Origin: Tanypteryx hageni
Lineage: Eukaryota > Arthropoda > Insecta > Odonata > Petaluridae
Length of the DNA stretch: 64,000 bases
NCBI GenBank assembly: GCA_028673005.1
Contig: CM054116.1
Location: 134,903,681 to 134,967,680, forward strand
Direction: 5' to 3'
This document shows positions 35,777-45,438 of this stretch, piece after piece; within the stretch, counting starts at the first letter, position 1, and the number at the start of each line of letters is the position of its first letter. The position numbers and the translations under genes were made by a program. The notes below the pieces were generated by a model. That model saw nothing but the letters and a program-made list of their open reading frames with translations, made no database searches and was not told the origin of the DNA.

Positions 35777-36046
35777 AAGTACAAATAAATAAGAGAACAC
35801 TATAATTAAGCATTCGGTGTTTATCAGATTAATTTATCAAAGGAACATTTCAATATTCACCCCTGTATCTGTCACCGTTGAAAAGTGGCGCAAAAACTAA
35901 GTCTTTCCCGCCGTTTGCAAAAACAAACGCTATAACATCTTTCATTACCTTTTATGCGACAGCGGCAATACCATTTTCACCATAAAGAAAGCGGTTTGGG
36001 TCCTTTTAGGCTTTAATGAAGCAATGGGAATGTAATTTTTCAATTA

Positions 36047-36521
36047 CACCTATCCCTCGATTTACACGGTACTTGATGTACGCGGTTTCGGTTTTACAGG
36101 GTCAAGAAAATGGGACAATTTTTCGATTTACATTGGATCTCTGTTGGTAAATTTGTTCATGACACTGAAGATGAAGGTGATTGAGGAGAAATTTATCGAA
36201 GTTTTCGTTAAATTAGTTTTTTTCAATATCATAATTAAATGTATTTCCTTGCTAACATTTTTTTATTTCTTCAATTTTTAATTTCCCAGAGTGTATGAAG
36301 ATTTTTTTACTTTAATATGTGTTATTTTCTCTAATGTTTACTCTATCATTACTTCCGAGATTAAATTTCTTTTATTAATTCATTTTTTATTTAATGTGAA
36401 GTTTCCTTTATATAATGTTTATATTACAATTTTATATGAAGTGTTAGTTTCGATTTACACGGTTTTGATTTACACGGCGATTTTTGAGAACGCAGAAACC
36501 GTGTAAATCGAGGGATGGGTG
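36047..36521. mobile_element. Tc1/mariner-type MITE with TA duplication
   Basis: The left TIR CACCTATCCCTCGATTTACA and the right TIR read inward (CACCCATCCCTCGATTTACA) match at 19 of 20 positions and continue CGG. TA flanks both ends (36045-36046 and 36522-36523). 475 bp, no transposase. Additional GATTTACACGG copies lie inside the right end. Confidence 0.8.
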
Positions 36522-36642
36522 TATTTTGATGCTATTATATCTCATATTGAATAGTTGAAATGAATGGTGTTGTTATAATGTGACAAATGGGCTTCTTCGT
36601 AAAATTTTGTTCCGTCATTAGCGTTGCTCTTGCCTTTTAAAG

Positions 36643-36919
36643 TAGGGGTTCCCAAACTACGGCCCGCGGGCCACATCCTTATCAGCAAGAGTATTCATTA
36701 GATATCATTTATGACATCTAAACGACATTTTCCGAGTGCTTGTGTGAAATCTACTTTTAACATAAGCGAATTACATATTGCAGAATCGAAAAAATTCTCA
36801 AAGCTTGCTCGTTGAAGTTTTAACACGGCCCGATCAGTCATTTGGAATGCCGTTTGTGGCCCGCACAGTGGATCATGAAGCCTCATGCGGCCCTTTCAGC
36901 AAAATGTTTGGTGAGCTCT
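36643..36919. mobile_element. hAT MITE with CTTTTAAAG duplication
   Basis: Left end AGGGGTTCCCAAACTACGG followed by CCCGCGGGCC; right end read inward AGAGCTCACCAAACATTTTG. CTTTTAAAG occurs at 36634-36642 and 36920-36928, a target duplication of 8-9 bp. Internal GCGGCCC and TGGCCCGCAC motifs as in related elements. Confidence 0.7.
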
Positions 36920-36929
36920 CTTTTAAAGA

Positions 36930-37815
36930 ATGAACAGTCGCCTTGCTGAGCGAGCACCTCGGCGCCGCGTCCTGGACAGCTTATTTGTCAATTCGCCTCT
37001 TTCGATATCGACAATAATTACTGGGAAGGAAAATTACGCTACAGCAAGGATTCGAAACGCGAATGCAAAATGAAAGCAGCGGCGACAAAAGCACGAAGCA
37101 ATTGCTCTGCGAATACTTCGCGGCGCCCAAATCTCATCCCTCCTAAAATTTCGGGCTTCCCGCGAAAAGGGCGAAAGCGTCCCTTGCAGTGGCGCATTTC
37201 GCAACGCGACCGAAACAAGAGATGGCGAGTGTAGAAGGGAGAGAGATATATTCCTTCCTATACCCTCCATCGCCGAACTGGCGGGTTTTTTTGCGCTGTG
37301 AGACGAGTTTATCGTTACGGTGTTACGAAAAATGCTCCCGCAAGAGGACCAGGCAGTGAAAAAGAGTCGGAAAAAAGCGAACCGTGAATTGAAACCGGTG
37401 GGACCGGATCATAAATAAAGGAGCGAAAGGGGTTGGAGAAATAGGGGAGGAAAGAAAGAGGTCGAGAGGAGGAGAGGGAGGGGGGGGGAGGAGAGGGAAG
37501 AGGGGCGGGAGGGGGGAGTGGTGGTGGGGGAGGGGGCGCAGCCCCACCCCCATGGGGGAATTAAGAGGGCGAGGTGGTGGGCGTCGGGAAGGGCCTCCAT
37601 CTTGAGGGAGTAACGTCGGGACGAATCGTTCATTGACCACATGCGGTTTAAGAGACGCCGGCGCAAGAATCCTCCGTGGCCTTTGATCGCATGCGGCGCG
37701 GAAGAGTTCGTAAGTGTGAAAGGACTCGGAGACTAAGCGAGTGCCAATAGAAATGGCGGCGTTGTCAAGTGAAGCTGCCAGGCTGAACAAACGGTTGATT
37801 AAATCCAAGAATGAG
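36930..37815. other. Third GC-rich block with long G/A-rich tract
   Basis: CpG-rich (CTCGGCGCCGCGTCC at 36958, CGCATGCGGCGCGG at 37688) with a G/A-rich tract at about 37430-37560. The minus-strand frames over the tract give Pro/Leu/Ser low complexity with antisense partners, so no coding claim. Possible CpG-island promoter. Confidence 0.4.
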
Positions 37816-38317
37816 AACTTCAGTTTTTAGCCAACTTTCCAGAATGGAAATAGGCTTATAATTTCGTCGTTGTGTCTGTCTATCTGATGTCTGTCTTTCC
37901 CCCTCCCCCTATTAACTATTGAACCAATAGACCGATTTTCATGATACTTGGTGGGAATCTCTCGCTACTTGGACCGAGCTCCCGAGGATAGTTTATGTTG
38001 CGAAGATTGAAGTCCCGGGTTCGATTCCCGGAACTATCATTCCCATTTGATTTACATGGAAAATCAAAAACCTATCGTGCAGAATAATTTTCTCTTGCAC
38101 ATTAAAATATCTCAGAATTGCAATATCGGAGCGGGATTTGTACTATTCTCTAAGGAAAGGAATGTAGATTCTAATCTTTACCGTAGAATGTTGCTTATCC
38201 GTCGTATTTCTTCGAATTTTGCATAAATACCGGCGTTTTTTAAGTTTTTATCATTCATTACGTGTTGCCATCGCAACGACTATTGTTGGACTCGGATTCG
38301 GTATAGGTAGTCTACTA

Positions 38318-39955
38318 CAGGGTGTCCGGCGACTTTATGTCATAACTTCGAGGTCTTATTTCTTAAGAGATTTTGAGTAAAAAATGTCATATGAACATGG
38401 GTCAGAATCTCATTTGTTACAGAGCTACGGGCAATTGAAATTATCTCGTACTTTGATTTGTACAACTTAATGGCTGAAAAATGCATTGTTTAAATAATTA
38501 TTCGTATACATTGTTAATTGTTGAAATATGTATTATTTAAATAATCATTCGTTTACATTGATACTAATCCATTGTTTCAACAATGAGAAGCATGAAGCAT
38601 GATACAACAACAGACGTGGACGTGATTCGCAAGCTCGCAGGCAGCATGTCACTAGAACGTAAGCTAGCGTTCAGTGTAGTGCGCTGTGACACGTGTGGTA
38701 TCATTAACTTTTCAAATGAAGAGTAAGCGGATATGTACTTCGTGTACGGGTTTTGCGATGGAAATTCCGTCGCTGCCGTTTACGAATATCGACGACGATT
38801 TCCACAAAGAAGAACACCAAATCGACGTACTTTTATTCAAGTTCACCGACATTTACGAGAAAATGGCTCATTTCCGGGATTGTCTTTGAGAGCTGAACGT
38901 CCAGTACAAGTTAATATGGATGAGGAGGAAAACATTATTCAAATGGTTCAGAGAAGTCCACGTCTTAGTACACGAGAAATGTCCGCCCGCCTCAGCGTTC
39001 CGCAAATGAGAGTCTGGCAAAGATTACACGATGAGGGACTTTATCGATGCCATATCCAGCAAGTTCGGGATCTTCCCCCGGGGATATGGCTAGGCGGTTG
39101 GAATTCGACCGTTGGTTAAATTCACACCCCCGCCTGAACCGTTACATCTTGTTCAAGGACGAGCCACAGTTTACTCGTGATGGAATATACAACACGAGAA
39201 AGTATCATTTATGGGCTCGCGAAAATCCTCACTGATCAGTTGAAAGCAACTTCTAATTCCGTTTTTCTGTGAACGTGTGGTGTGGTGTCATTGCACCGTA
39301 CTTCTTCCCGCCACGTCTGACAGGTGCCATTTATGCTGATTTTTTTGGAAAATGAAACGCCGGGTCTCTTAGAAGACATTCCTCTGTAAACACGACTTCA
39401 GATGTACTCCCAGCATGACCGGGCACCCCCCCCATTTTAGTAGGAACAAGAAGTTTCCAAACCGATGGATCGGTCGTGGCGGTGCGCAGGATTGTCCATC
39501 GAGGTCTCCGAATCTCACTCCGTTGGATTTCCATATGTGGGGGCAAATGAAAAAAATTGTGTATGAAGCCAAAGTGAGCACGAGGGAAAAACTTATTCAG
39601 CGAATTTTCGATGCTTCGAGGCGCGTTAATAACGCTGCAGTTCTTCGTGCTGTTTCACGTTCCCTACTCAAACGGGTCGGATTGTCCATCCAAGGTGAAG
39701 GCGGCCATTTTGAATGTAAACGAATGATTATTTAAATAATACAATTTTCAACAATTAACAATGTATACGAATAATTATTTAAACAATGCATTTTTACAGC
39801 CATTAAGTTGTACAAATCAAAGTACGAGATAATTTCAATTGCCCGTAGCTCTGTAACAAATGAGAATCGGACCCATGTTCATATGACATTTTTTACTCAA
39901 AATCACTTAAGGAATAAGATCCCGAAGTTATGACATAAAGTCGCCGGACACCCTG
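38318..39955 (+). mobile_element. Tc1/mariner-superfamily element with TIRs of about 240 bp
   Basis: Starts CAGGGTGTCCGGCGACTTTA and ends in its reverse complement. The inverted repeats run for about 240 bp (38318-38559 and 39714-39955) with few differences. TA duplications at 38316-38317 and 39956-39957. The 1638-bp element encodes a transposase of the helix-turn-helix type common in insect genomes. Arms this long and well matched suggest a fairly young insertion despite the broken ORF. Confidence 0.9.
38702..39735 (+). pseudogene. Tc1/mariner-superfamily transposase, disrupted
   Basis: The N-terminus, in frame from INFSNEE with a stop and then MYFVYGFCDGNS, leads to YRRRFPQRRTPNRRTF, the helix-turn-helix region seen in 'DUF4817' insect transposases. 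Then SPRLSTREMSARLSVPQ (second HTH). After a frameshift comes ILFKDEPQFTRDGI (first catalytic Asp). Later, in other frames, come QHDRAPP (second Asp) and RSPNLTPLDFHMWG (third acidic residue). The motif order is complete, but at least three frame breaks and several stops make it non-functional. Confidence 0.85.
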
Positions 39956-40185
39956 TATACACGCGTTATTTTTGCCTCACAAATATTTGTAACATTTTAT
40001 AACGCTAAATTATGAAATTTGGGAACACAAAGAGCAACATATCCGCGGTGATTTTAAAGCTATTAAAGCCAATATAACTATTAAATAAATAATTATGTGG
40101 AAGGTAGGCATCATAAGTTCCGTTTGCATCAACTTGTTAATATCGAAGCGCTTCTTCATGAATTTGCCTTCAGTAATTGGACGGA

Positions 40186-40365
40186 TTCGAGAGGTCGCCC
40201 GGCCCCCTTGTTTGTGTGGTTTGAGGAGACCGAGCAAAGTCAGCGCTCCGTCCTTCGGAAGGGACGTTAAGCAGTGAGACCCCTTGGTGCTTTTTGAAAA
40301 GAGTTTGCCACCTGACCTCCTTCTCCCTTTCTGTGTGTATGTGCAGTTGATGACAGTGCAAAATG
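40186..40365 (+). mobile_element. tRNA-derived SINE body fragment (copy 2)
   Basis: Matches the body of the SINEs at 31549 and 55522: GGTCGCCCGGCCCCC, TTTGAGGAGACC, GCGCTCCGTCCTTCGGAAGG, GACGTTAAGCAGT. The tRNA-like head is missing, so it is 5'-truncated. Confidence 0.75.
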
Positions 40366-40370
40366 ACCAC

Positions 40371-40662
40371 AGCAGTCGACGCATTTAAAAATCAATTACC
40401 ACTACTACTGGACGAGTTCGACAATTTTCTTTAGTCTAGTGGAGGGTTTCTCAACCGTTTCCAAAATAAAACCTCTTACTTCCAAAAATTTTGAATAAGC
40501 GCCTCAGATCAATATAATACACGTTTCTTTTAATTCTGTAATTACTGACACAAAAACAGATTTTTCTAGATAAATAAGAGTAGGATATGATCCATAATAC
40601 TGATTTATCCTTTATTCTAAAATATTATATAAGTTGTCCAAACGAGTATGACATGATAAGCG
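40371..40662. other. AT-rich spacer with a hAT-like terminus
   Basis: A GAGGGTTTCTCAACCGTTT terminus near 40443 resembles a hAT end; the partner was not found. No gene. Confidence 0.35.
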
Positions 40663-41007
40663 CAGGGGCGGATATAGGGCCAGGCGTTCTAGGCGACAAC
40701 CTCTCGTCTATAGCCACGAGAATATTAGTGTTGGCAGAGTCAGGAGCTTAGTGCTAGAGGGGAAAGTAATGTATAGATTAAGTTTGTAAAATTTGTCTTA
40801 CATGATGGAGACGGTAAACGCAAACAATATTAGGCTAAGACCAGTCTCAACTGACGGGTATCATTGAAAAAATAATAATTTCTGACGGTTCCCCTCGAAG
40901 ACTTTGAGTTTCGATCGACATCGACCCCTATTGTAAATATAGTATATACTATTAAAATTACAAGCCTGATTTCCTCCATAAAACTTAACCATAGTTTTTC
41001 ACCTGGA

Positions 41008-41137
41008 GTCTCGCAAACCACTGTCACCTAGGGGCTTTGCAAACCACTATCGCCTAGGGATCTTGTCAACTATTGTCGCATAGAGGTCTCGCAAACCACC
41101 GCCACCTAGGAGCCTCGCAAACCACTGTCGCCTAGGG
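41008..41137. repeat. 26-bp minisatellite, five units
   Basis: Five consecutive units of about 26 bp with consensus TCGCAAACCACTGTCGCCTA plus GGG. The last is immediately followed by the hAT-like terminus CAGTGTTCTCC at 41138. A sixth unit (CCTCGCAAACTCCAATCGCC) lies at about 42214, beyond the insert. Confidence 0.85.
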
Positions 41138-41315
41138 CAGTGTTCTCCAATCTTTTTTATTTAATAGCACACCTCTAGATTTTTTCCTTCATCGCGGCAC
41201 ACCAAAATTAATATGTATATGGTGAGGCCAACATAAAAAGCGGGACATTAGGTGCATCTCTGGAGGTATATGATATTGCGGATGGTGCAGTTGGTGGGAG
41301 AAGTTATGGGGTAAG

Positions 41316-42072
41316 TTATGTTAGTGGTGGGGCTGGAGATGGAATTGCAGGGTGGGTATATTGGGCCTGTGAGACATCGGGGTTTACTGTAGGGATGAGA
41401 TTAGGCAGGGTGCAGGGGAGTGGGTTCTGGGGGTTCTTTTTCCATAAAATGTTTGCCAGATTAGGGGGTCGGCGGAAGGAGAGGATCGGTGTTGTAGGAA
41501 ATGGAACCTGGTGGAGAGGGGGAGGATGTGAGTATAGGGTGGCGGCTTTTAGAGTATTCCTCAGAATATCGTGGATGCCGGGGAAGAAAAGGGTGGTTGG
41601 GATGAGTTGGGGGGTAGAATCAGTGATGGCGTGGATGTTGGGGTGGGAGTTAGGGGTGGTGGGTGCGACTGCCGGCCCGATTTGCTCCCGGATCAGATGT
41701 GGCGGGTATCCGCGCTGTAGAAAGGCATGTTCGAGGGTGGAGCAGTACTCAGACGGCTAGCCTCTGTCCGACTGGATTCTCCGCCCTCGGCGGGATAGGG
41801 CTTAGAGAATTGAAGTTTTGGTGTGGAGGGGGCGGCAGCTGCCGAAGTGGAGGTACCGAAGGCGGTTGGAGGGCTTAAGGTGCACGCTGGTGTGGATTCT
41901 GTTTTTCCAGATGGAGAGATCGACATCCAGGAAGGTGATGTTGGAGGCAGAATAGTGGTGGGTGAAGGAAACCGTGGGGTGAGAAGAGAGGCGTTGTAAA
42001 AAGGATTGTAGGGAGTCGGGTCCATGTGTCCAGAGAAGAAAAATATCGTCAATATACCTCAGCCATAGGAGT
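41316..42072 (-). pseudogene. Penelope-like element RT palm and post-RT region
   Basis: In one minus-strand frame from about 42072 down, the sequence reads YIDDIFLLWTHGPDSLQSF (YIDD codons at 42045-42056). Then come ITFLDVDLSIWKN, VHLKPSNRLRYLH, LEHAFLQRGYPP and LSFRRPPNLANIL. These are the catalytic YxDD box and post-RT signatures of Penelope-type RTs. Only two in-frame stops interrupt about 250 codons before the TAA at 41316. The GIY-YIG domain is not found here. Confidence 0.8.
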
Positions 42073-42090
42073 GGTATATATATATATATA

Positions 42091-42180
42091 TTAATGAAAA
42101 ATCATCCAAACAAAATTTGAATTATATATATATATATATATATATAATTCAAATTTTGTTTGCATGATTTTTCATTAAAA
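42091..42180. repeat. Inverted repeat around an AT microsatellite
   Basis: The left arm (TTAATGAAAAATCATCCAAA...) and the right arm (ending ...CATGATTTTTCATTAA) are reverse complements over about 36 bp with one mismatch, separated by (AT)n. A further TA run precedes the left arm. Cruciform-capable. Confidence 0.85.
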
Positions 42181-42365
42181 TATAAACTCGGATTCAGAAA
42201 TCGTAAGTCGTGGGCCTCGCAAACTCCAATCGCCTAGGGGCCTCGCACCCCCTAAGTCCGCCTCTGCCCATGATCATCAATTTGATTTTATTGCATTAAA
42301 TTAAGTTCATTGACTGAAAACCAGCCACTCAGTACCATCAAGTCTTCATTAACGAACTTAATTTA

Positions 42366-43237
42366 CGTATTTTTGGCATATAAAACGTACCGGGCTGTAA
42401 GACGCATCCCGGTTGTCTTAAAGAATTTTTCAGGAAAAAAGCATTTTGGTTCACCAAGGCATTTAGGAAGGGCCACGTCGTGTATAATTTCCAGCCGTGA
42501 TTAAGTTAATAAAAACTTTAAGTTAAATATGACGTATTAGATAAACTTCATTCGTAAAATAAATATGGATAATCTAAAACATAAATAATTGCTTCGAGAC
42601 TTGTATAGCTAAATGTGCGTGAACACAGCAGTCGTACCTATTAATTAAGCTGTCGGAGTGCGCCGCACACGTCGAACGTATGGATACCCTTTACCGATAG
42701 TATTATGCTTACTTAAGCTTAAGTTAATTTAGTGAGATAAATAATAAATGGAATGCATATGTAACAACGATAAGTACGCTCAACTAGTCCTTTTTTTCTT
42801 CAACTCCTTTTGCCTGGTACATAACGATTTCGATCGATACAGCAATAATACCAAACTTCCTCTGTTCTGCTATCCATCACTTCCTCTTTTAGTTGTGGCT
42901 GTTTAAGACTGACCTTACGAAAACTATGTTTCTCTTATCCCACCACCTTCAGTTTTCTCCGTTCACGGACCATTTTTTTCCGAGGGAGGTGGACCGAAAT
43001 GACGTGCTGCTGCTCGGTTTCCGTGTGTATTGAGAAAGGTAATAATCTTACCTTCGGTGTATAAGACGCAGGCTGATTTTGGGGGTCATTTTTATGGAAA
43101 CAAGTGCATCATATATGAAGGAAAGATAAAACTCCAGCCAAAAACTTGTTTTTGGCTGGAGTTTTGTCTTTCCTTCAGTTTACGCCAAAAGTTTTTTGAG
43201 CCATCTTTGAGTGCATATTATATGCCAAAAAATACGG
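42366..43237. mobile_element. Tc1/mariner-type MITE with CGTATTTTT ends
   Basis: The left end CGTATTTTTGGCATATAA and right end read inward CCGTATTTTTTGGCATATAA form a TIR of about 20 bp. TA flanks both ends (42364-42365 and 43238-43239). GTAAGACGCATC and TATAAGACGCAGG recur inside. 872 bp, no transposase. It contains a 30-bp-arm hairpin at 43116-43177. Confidence 0.8.
43116..43177. repeat. 30-bp-arm hairpin inside MITE
   Basis: Arms 43116-43145 and 43148-43177 are reverse complements with one mismatch and a 2-nt loop; the core is ACTCCAGCCAAAAAC. It could yield a stable hairpin RNA. Confidence 0.9.
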
Positions 43238-43250
43238 TAAGTATCATCAG

Positions 43251-44268
43251 CAGTGGCGGCTTGTGATCTGAGATGTAGGTTAGTTATTGCAACATGAAAA
43301 TCCATAAAAAAACACCCAACTTCATGTAGATCAGATAAATTTTCCTATCTTTTAAGGCAGAATAACGGTCAATAATGGCAGCAAAGAAAGTATGTTTATC
43401 CACAAGTTCGCATAGAAGTTCTCTTTGTATTGCGATATTAGCTAAAGACGATTATCTTTGTTGCGAAATAGTGTTCCTTAAGTAATTTCTTATTCTTTTT
43501 AAACAGGACAAAATGGAGTCTCTAACAAATTACATACTACATTATTTTCTAGATTCATTTTTCACAAAAAGCAAATAAGAAATTAATATACCAATTGCCG
43601 AGAAACACCAATGTCAACTCCATATTCGAAAAAGAAAACATTATTAACTAAATGCAGCGGCGCACCACGCAACAAACAACCAAAATCAAAGACACACTCA
43701 AGACGGAAGAGTGAAGTGTGGCCCAAACCCTCTTCACGAGGCAGCGGTTGACGTCCCCTGTTGCCATAGCAACCACCAGGGGCGGACTGTGAGATATAAT
43801 TTGTGAAGAACACGCGGTCAGCCCTCTTCCCATCGCACTATTAGCGGAGAGAGGAATAAATCTTATTTAAAATCAAGTAGTGTAAGGGGAAAAATTTAAT
43901 CAAGGAAAAGAGTAACTAATTGATAAAAAATTAATACATAAGTTTCAGCAGACAGGCTCCTTGCCTCACCGGCCCGGAAGGCCAGTCCGCCCCTGGCAAC
44001 CACCCTTCCCCGCCTGTCCTAGCATAGCACGTCCACTCCGAGAAGAAGTGCTTTCAGTCGAAGCTCTCAGCTCTTCGCATTGCTGCATTTGTAATGTTAT
44101 TTTAAATAGAGTGCTCACACTTTTGGCTTGCACATCTATCTAATTATTAAGAAAATAAAGAGTCTGAATGAAAACAAATCAATTTAATGGTACGATAAAT
44201 TATTTGTTTTATTTAAAAGTTATAGGTGAAGTGCCACTTCCCTCACTTCACCTGACGAGCCGCCACTG
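43251..44268. mobile_element. hAT element, perfect duplication ATCATCAG, with a nested MITE
   Basis: The left end CAGTGGCGGCTTGTGATC and right end read inward CAGTGGCGGCTCGTCAGG share CAGTGGCGGCT. ATCATCAG at 43243-43250 and 44269-44276 is an exact 8-bp duplication. 1018 bp including the nested 219-bp MITE. No transposase motif recognised. Confidence 0.9.
43777..43995. mobile_element. 219-bp hAT MITE nested in a hAT, duplication GCAACCAC
   Basis: Begins CAGGGGCGGACTG and ends CAGTCCGCCCCTG, a perfect 13-bp TIR. Exact 8-bp duplications GCAACCAC at 43769-43776 and 43996-44003. The clean ends suggest it is younger than its host element. Confidence 0.92.
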
Positions 44269-44276
44269 ATCATCAG

Positions 44277-44535
44277 CAAATAACTGATATCGGTAATGAT
44301 GCATATATTTTCCCAGATCATTAACGTATAAAATGAATAGTAATGGGCCCAGCAAACTGCCCTGTGAGACTGCAGACTCAACCTTTCTCACAGTTGAGCG
44401 AGTATCCTTATACTTCACCTCTTGATGTCTGCCGGTGAGATAATGGTCAATCCATTTAAACACTATCCCTATAAGTCCATAACTCTGAATTTTGTGTTAG
44501 CCTTCTTCTATCTACAGTTTCAAAGGCTCTTTTTA
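44277..44535 (-). pseudogene. LINE reverse transcriptase palm, cut at FADD
   Basis: The minus strand reads KRAFETVD (with a break), FKWIDHYLTGRHQEVKY, VSQGSLLGPLLFILYVNDL and YQLFADD. The hAT at 43251-44268 interrupts exactly after the second catalytic Asp codon; the duplicated target ATCATCAG includes the FADD codons. On the far side the frame resumes as DDT before the MITE at 42366-43237. Confidence 0.85.
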
Positions 44536-44545
44536 GCAAGTCCGT

Positions 44546-44681
44546 GAAAAACGAAAATCGCTGCGGTAGTGAAATGTTTAGAATTAAAAGAATATTTGTT
44601 ATGATGAAATGTCTTTCTGAAAAATGAATGTTTTTTCAAGGTGAGATGAAATGCTTGCAGTATGCAAGCGCCATCTACTAG
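44546..44681 (+). mobile_element. Helitron 3' fragment
   Basis: Final 136 bp of the Helitron family: hairpin GCTTGCAGTATGCAAGC, then GCCATCTACTAG followed by T. 5'-truncated, and immediately upstream of another copy in the same orientation. Confidence 0.75.
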
Positions 44682-44737
44682 TATGTTATATCCTCCTCTG
44701 TAAGAGTCGTCGATATATAATGATAACATATAACAGG

Positions 44738-45438
44738 AGGATACTAATGTTTAGGCACTTCCAGAAAGGCGGCGTACTCGAAATTTTTTTTGTCGGTAGG
44801 GTTATTTGTAAAACCGACTAGAAAATAACGAAAATCTTGAAAAAGTTTAACAATGCGACCGCTAAAAATTTGAAATTGATTAAACAATTTTTCAAGGTTT
44901 ATGTATTTTTGAATGTGCTACGGAGCTGAAATTTTTTTATAGGTAGAATTTGTAAAAAAACGAAAGAGGGATTATAGAAATTTTGATATTGTAATTTGAT
45001 TGGTAGTTAAAAATTCTTAAAGTTTAAACAAATAGGTAAATGTTTAGATACTACGGGGCGAGATAGGGAGCTGAAATTTATAAGTTATTTAGAGCATTGT
45101 GTAAATGAACGAATAAACATTTCAATATCTCCATGAAATTGTTATTGCGGCCGTGAATTTTTTTTTATTTAAAAAATTAGATAAATGCTATATAACTTCT
45201 AAATGTACTACAACTTTTAAATTTGGGAGAAATGTGTGGCATTATTAATATTTTTAAAATTGCAAATTTTAGTGATTGTTTTACTCCATTATTTTTCCAT
45301 AAAGAAAAAACGAAAATCGGTGCCGAGGAAAAATCTTTTTAATTAAAAAATTATTTCCAATGATGAAATATCTCTAAAAAATTAATGTTTTTTCAAGATG
45401 AGATGAAATGCTTGCAGAATGCATGCACCTTCTACTAG
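44738..45438 (+). mobile_element. Non-autonomous Helitron, nearly full unit
   Basis: Runs from the AGGAGGATACTAATG box to the 3' hairpin ATGCTTGCAGAATGCATGC and CTAG (45435-45438), then T. It matches the arms of 27312-29271 along its length. The spacer 44682-44737 holds an inverted piece of the family's 5' end (TTATATCCTCCTCTGTAAGA). Confidence 0.7.

Larger units (their letters stand above)
37829..40170 (+). repeat. B-box-containing repeat family, copy 3, split by a mariner-like element
   Basis: The left part 37829-38317 and right part 39956-40170 are contiguous in copy 2. It carries the hairpin-capable CCCGGGTTCGATTCCCGG, identical to a tRNA T-arm plus B box. GTTGCCATCGCAACG lies at 38265-38279 and CGCGGTGATTTTAAAGC in the right part. 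The mariner insertion duplicated TA. Confidence 0.75.
40663..42266. mobile_element. hAT-ended composite with minisatellite and Penelope fragment
   Basis: The left end CAGGGGCGGATATAGGG and right end read inward CAGAGGCGGACTTAGGG resemble each other and share CTAGGCGA further in. The expected 8-bp duplication is not visible, so the borders are tentative. Inside are a 26-bp minisatellite (41008-41137, one more unit near 42214-42239) and an insert (about 41138-42212) starting with the hAT terminus CAGTGTTCTCCAATC. A Penelope RT piece lies within that insert. Confidence 0.5.

Noticed and set aside
41395..41878. Gly/Arg-rich plus-strand frames
   Set aside because: Antisense to the Penelope RT frame; composition reflects the complementary Pro/Ser-rich coding strand.
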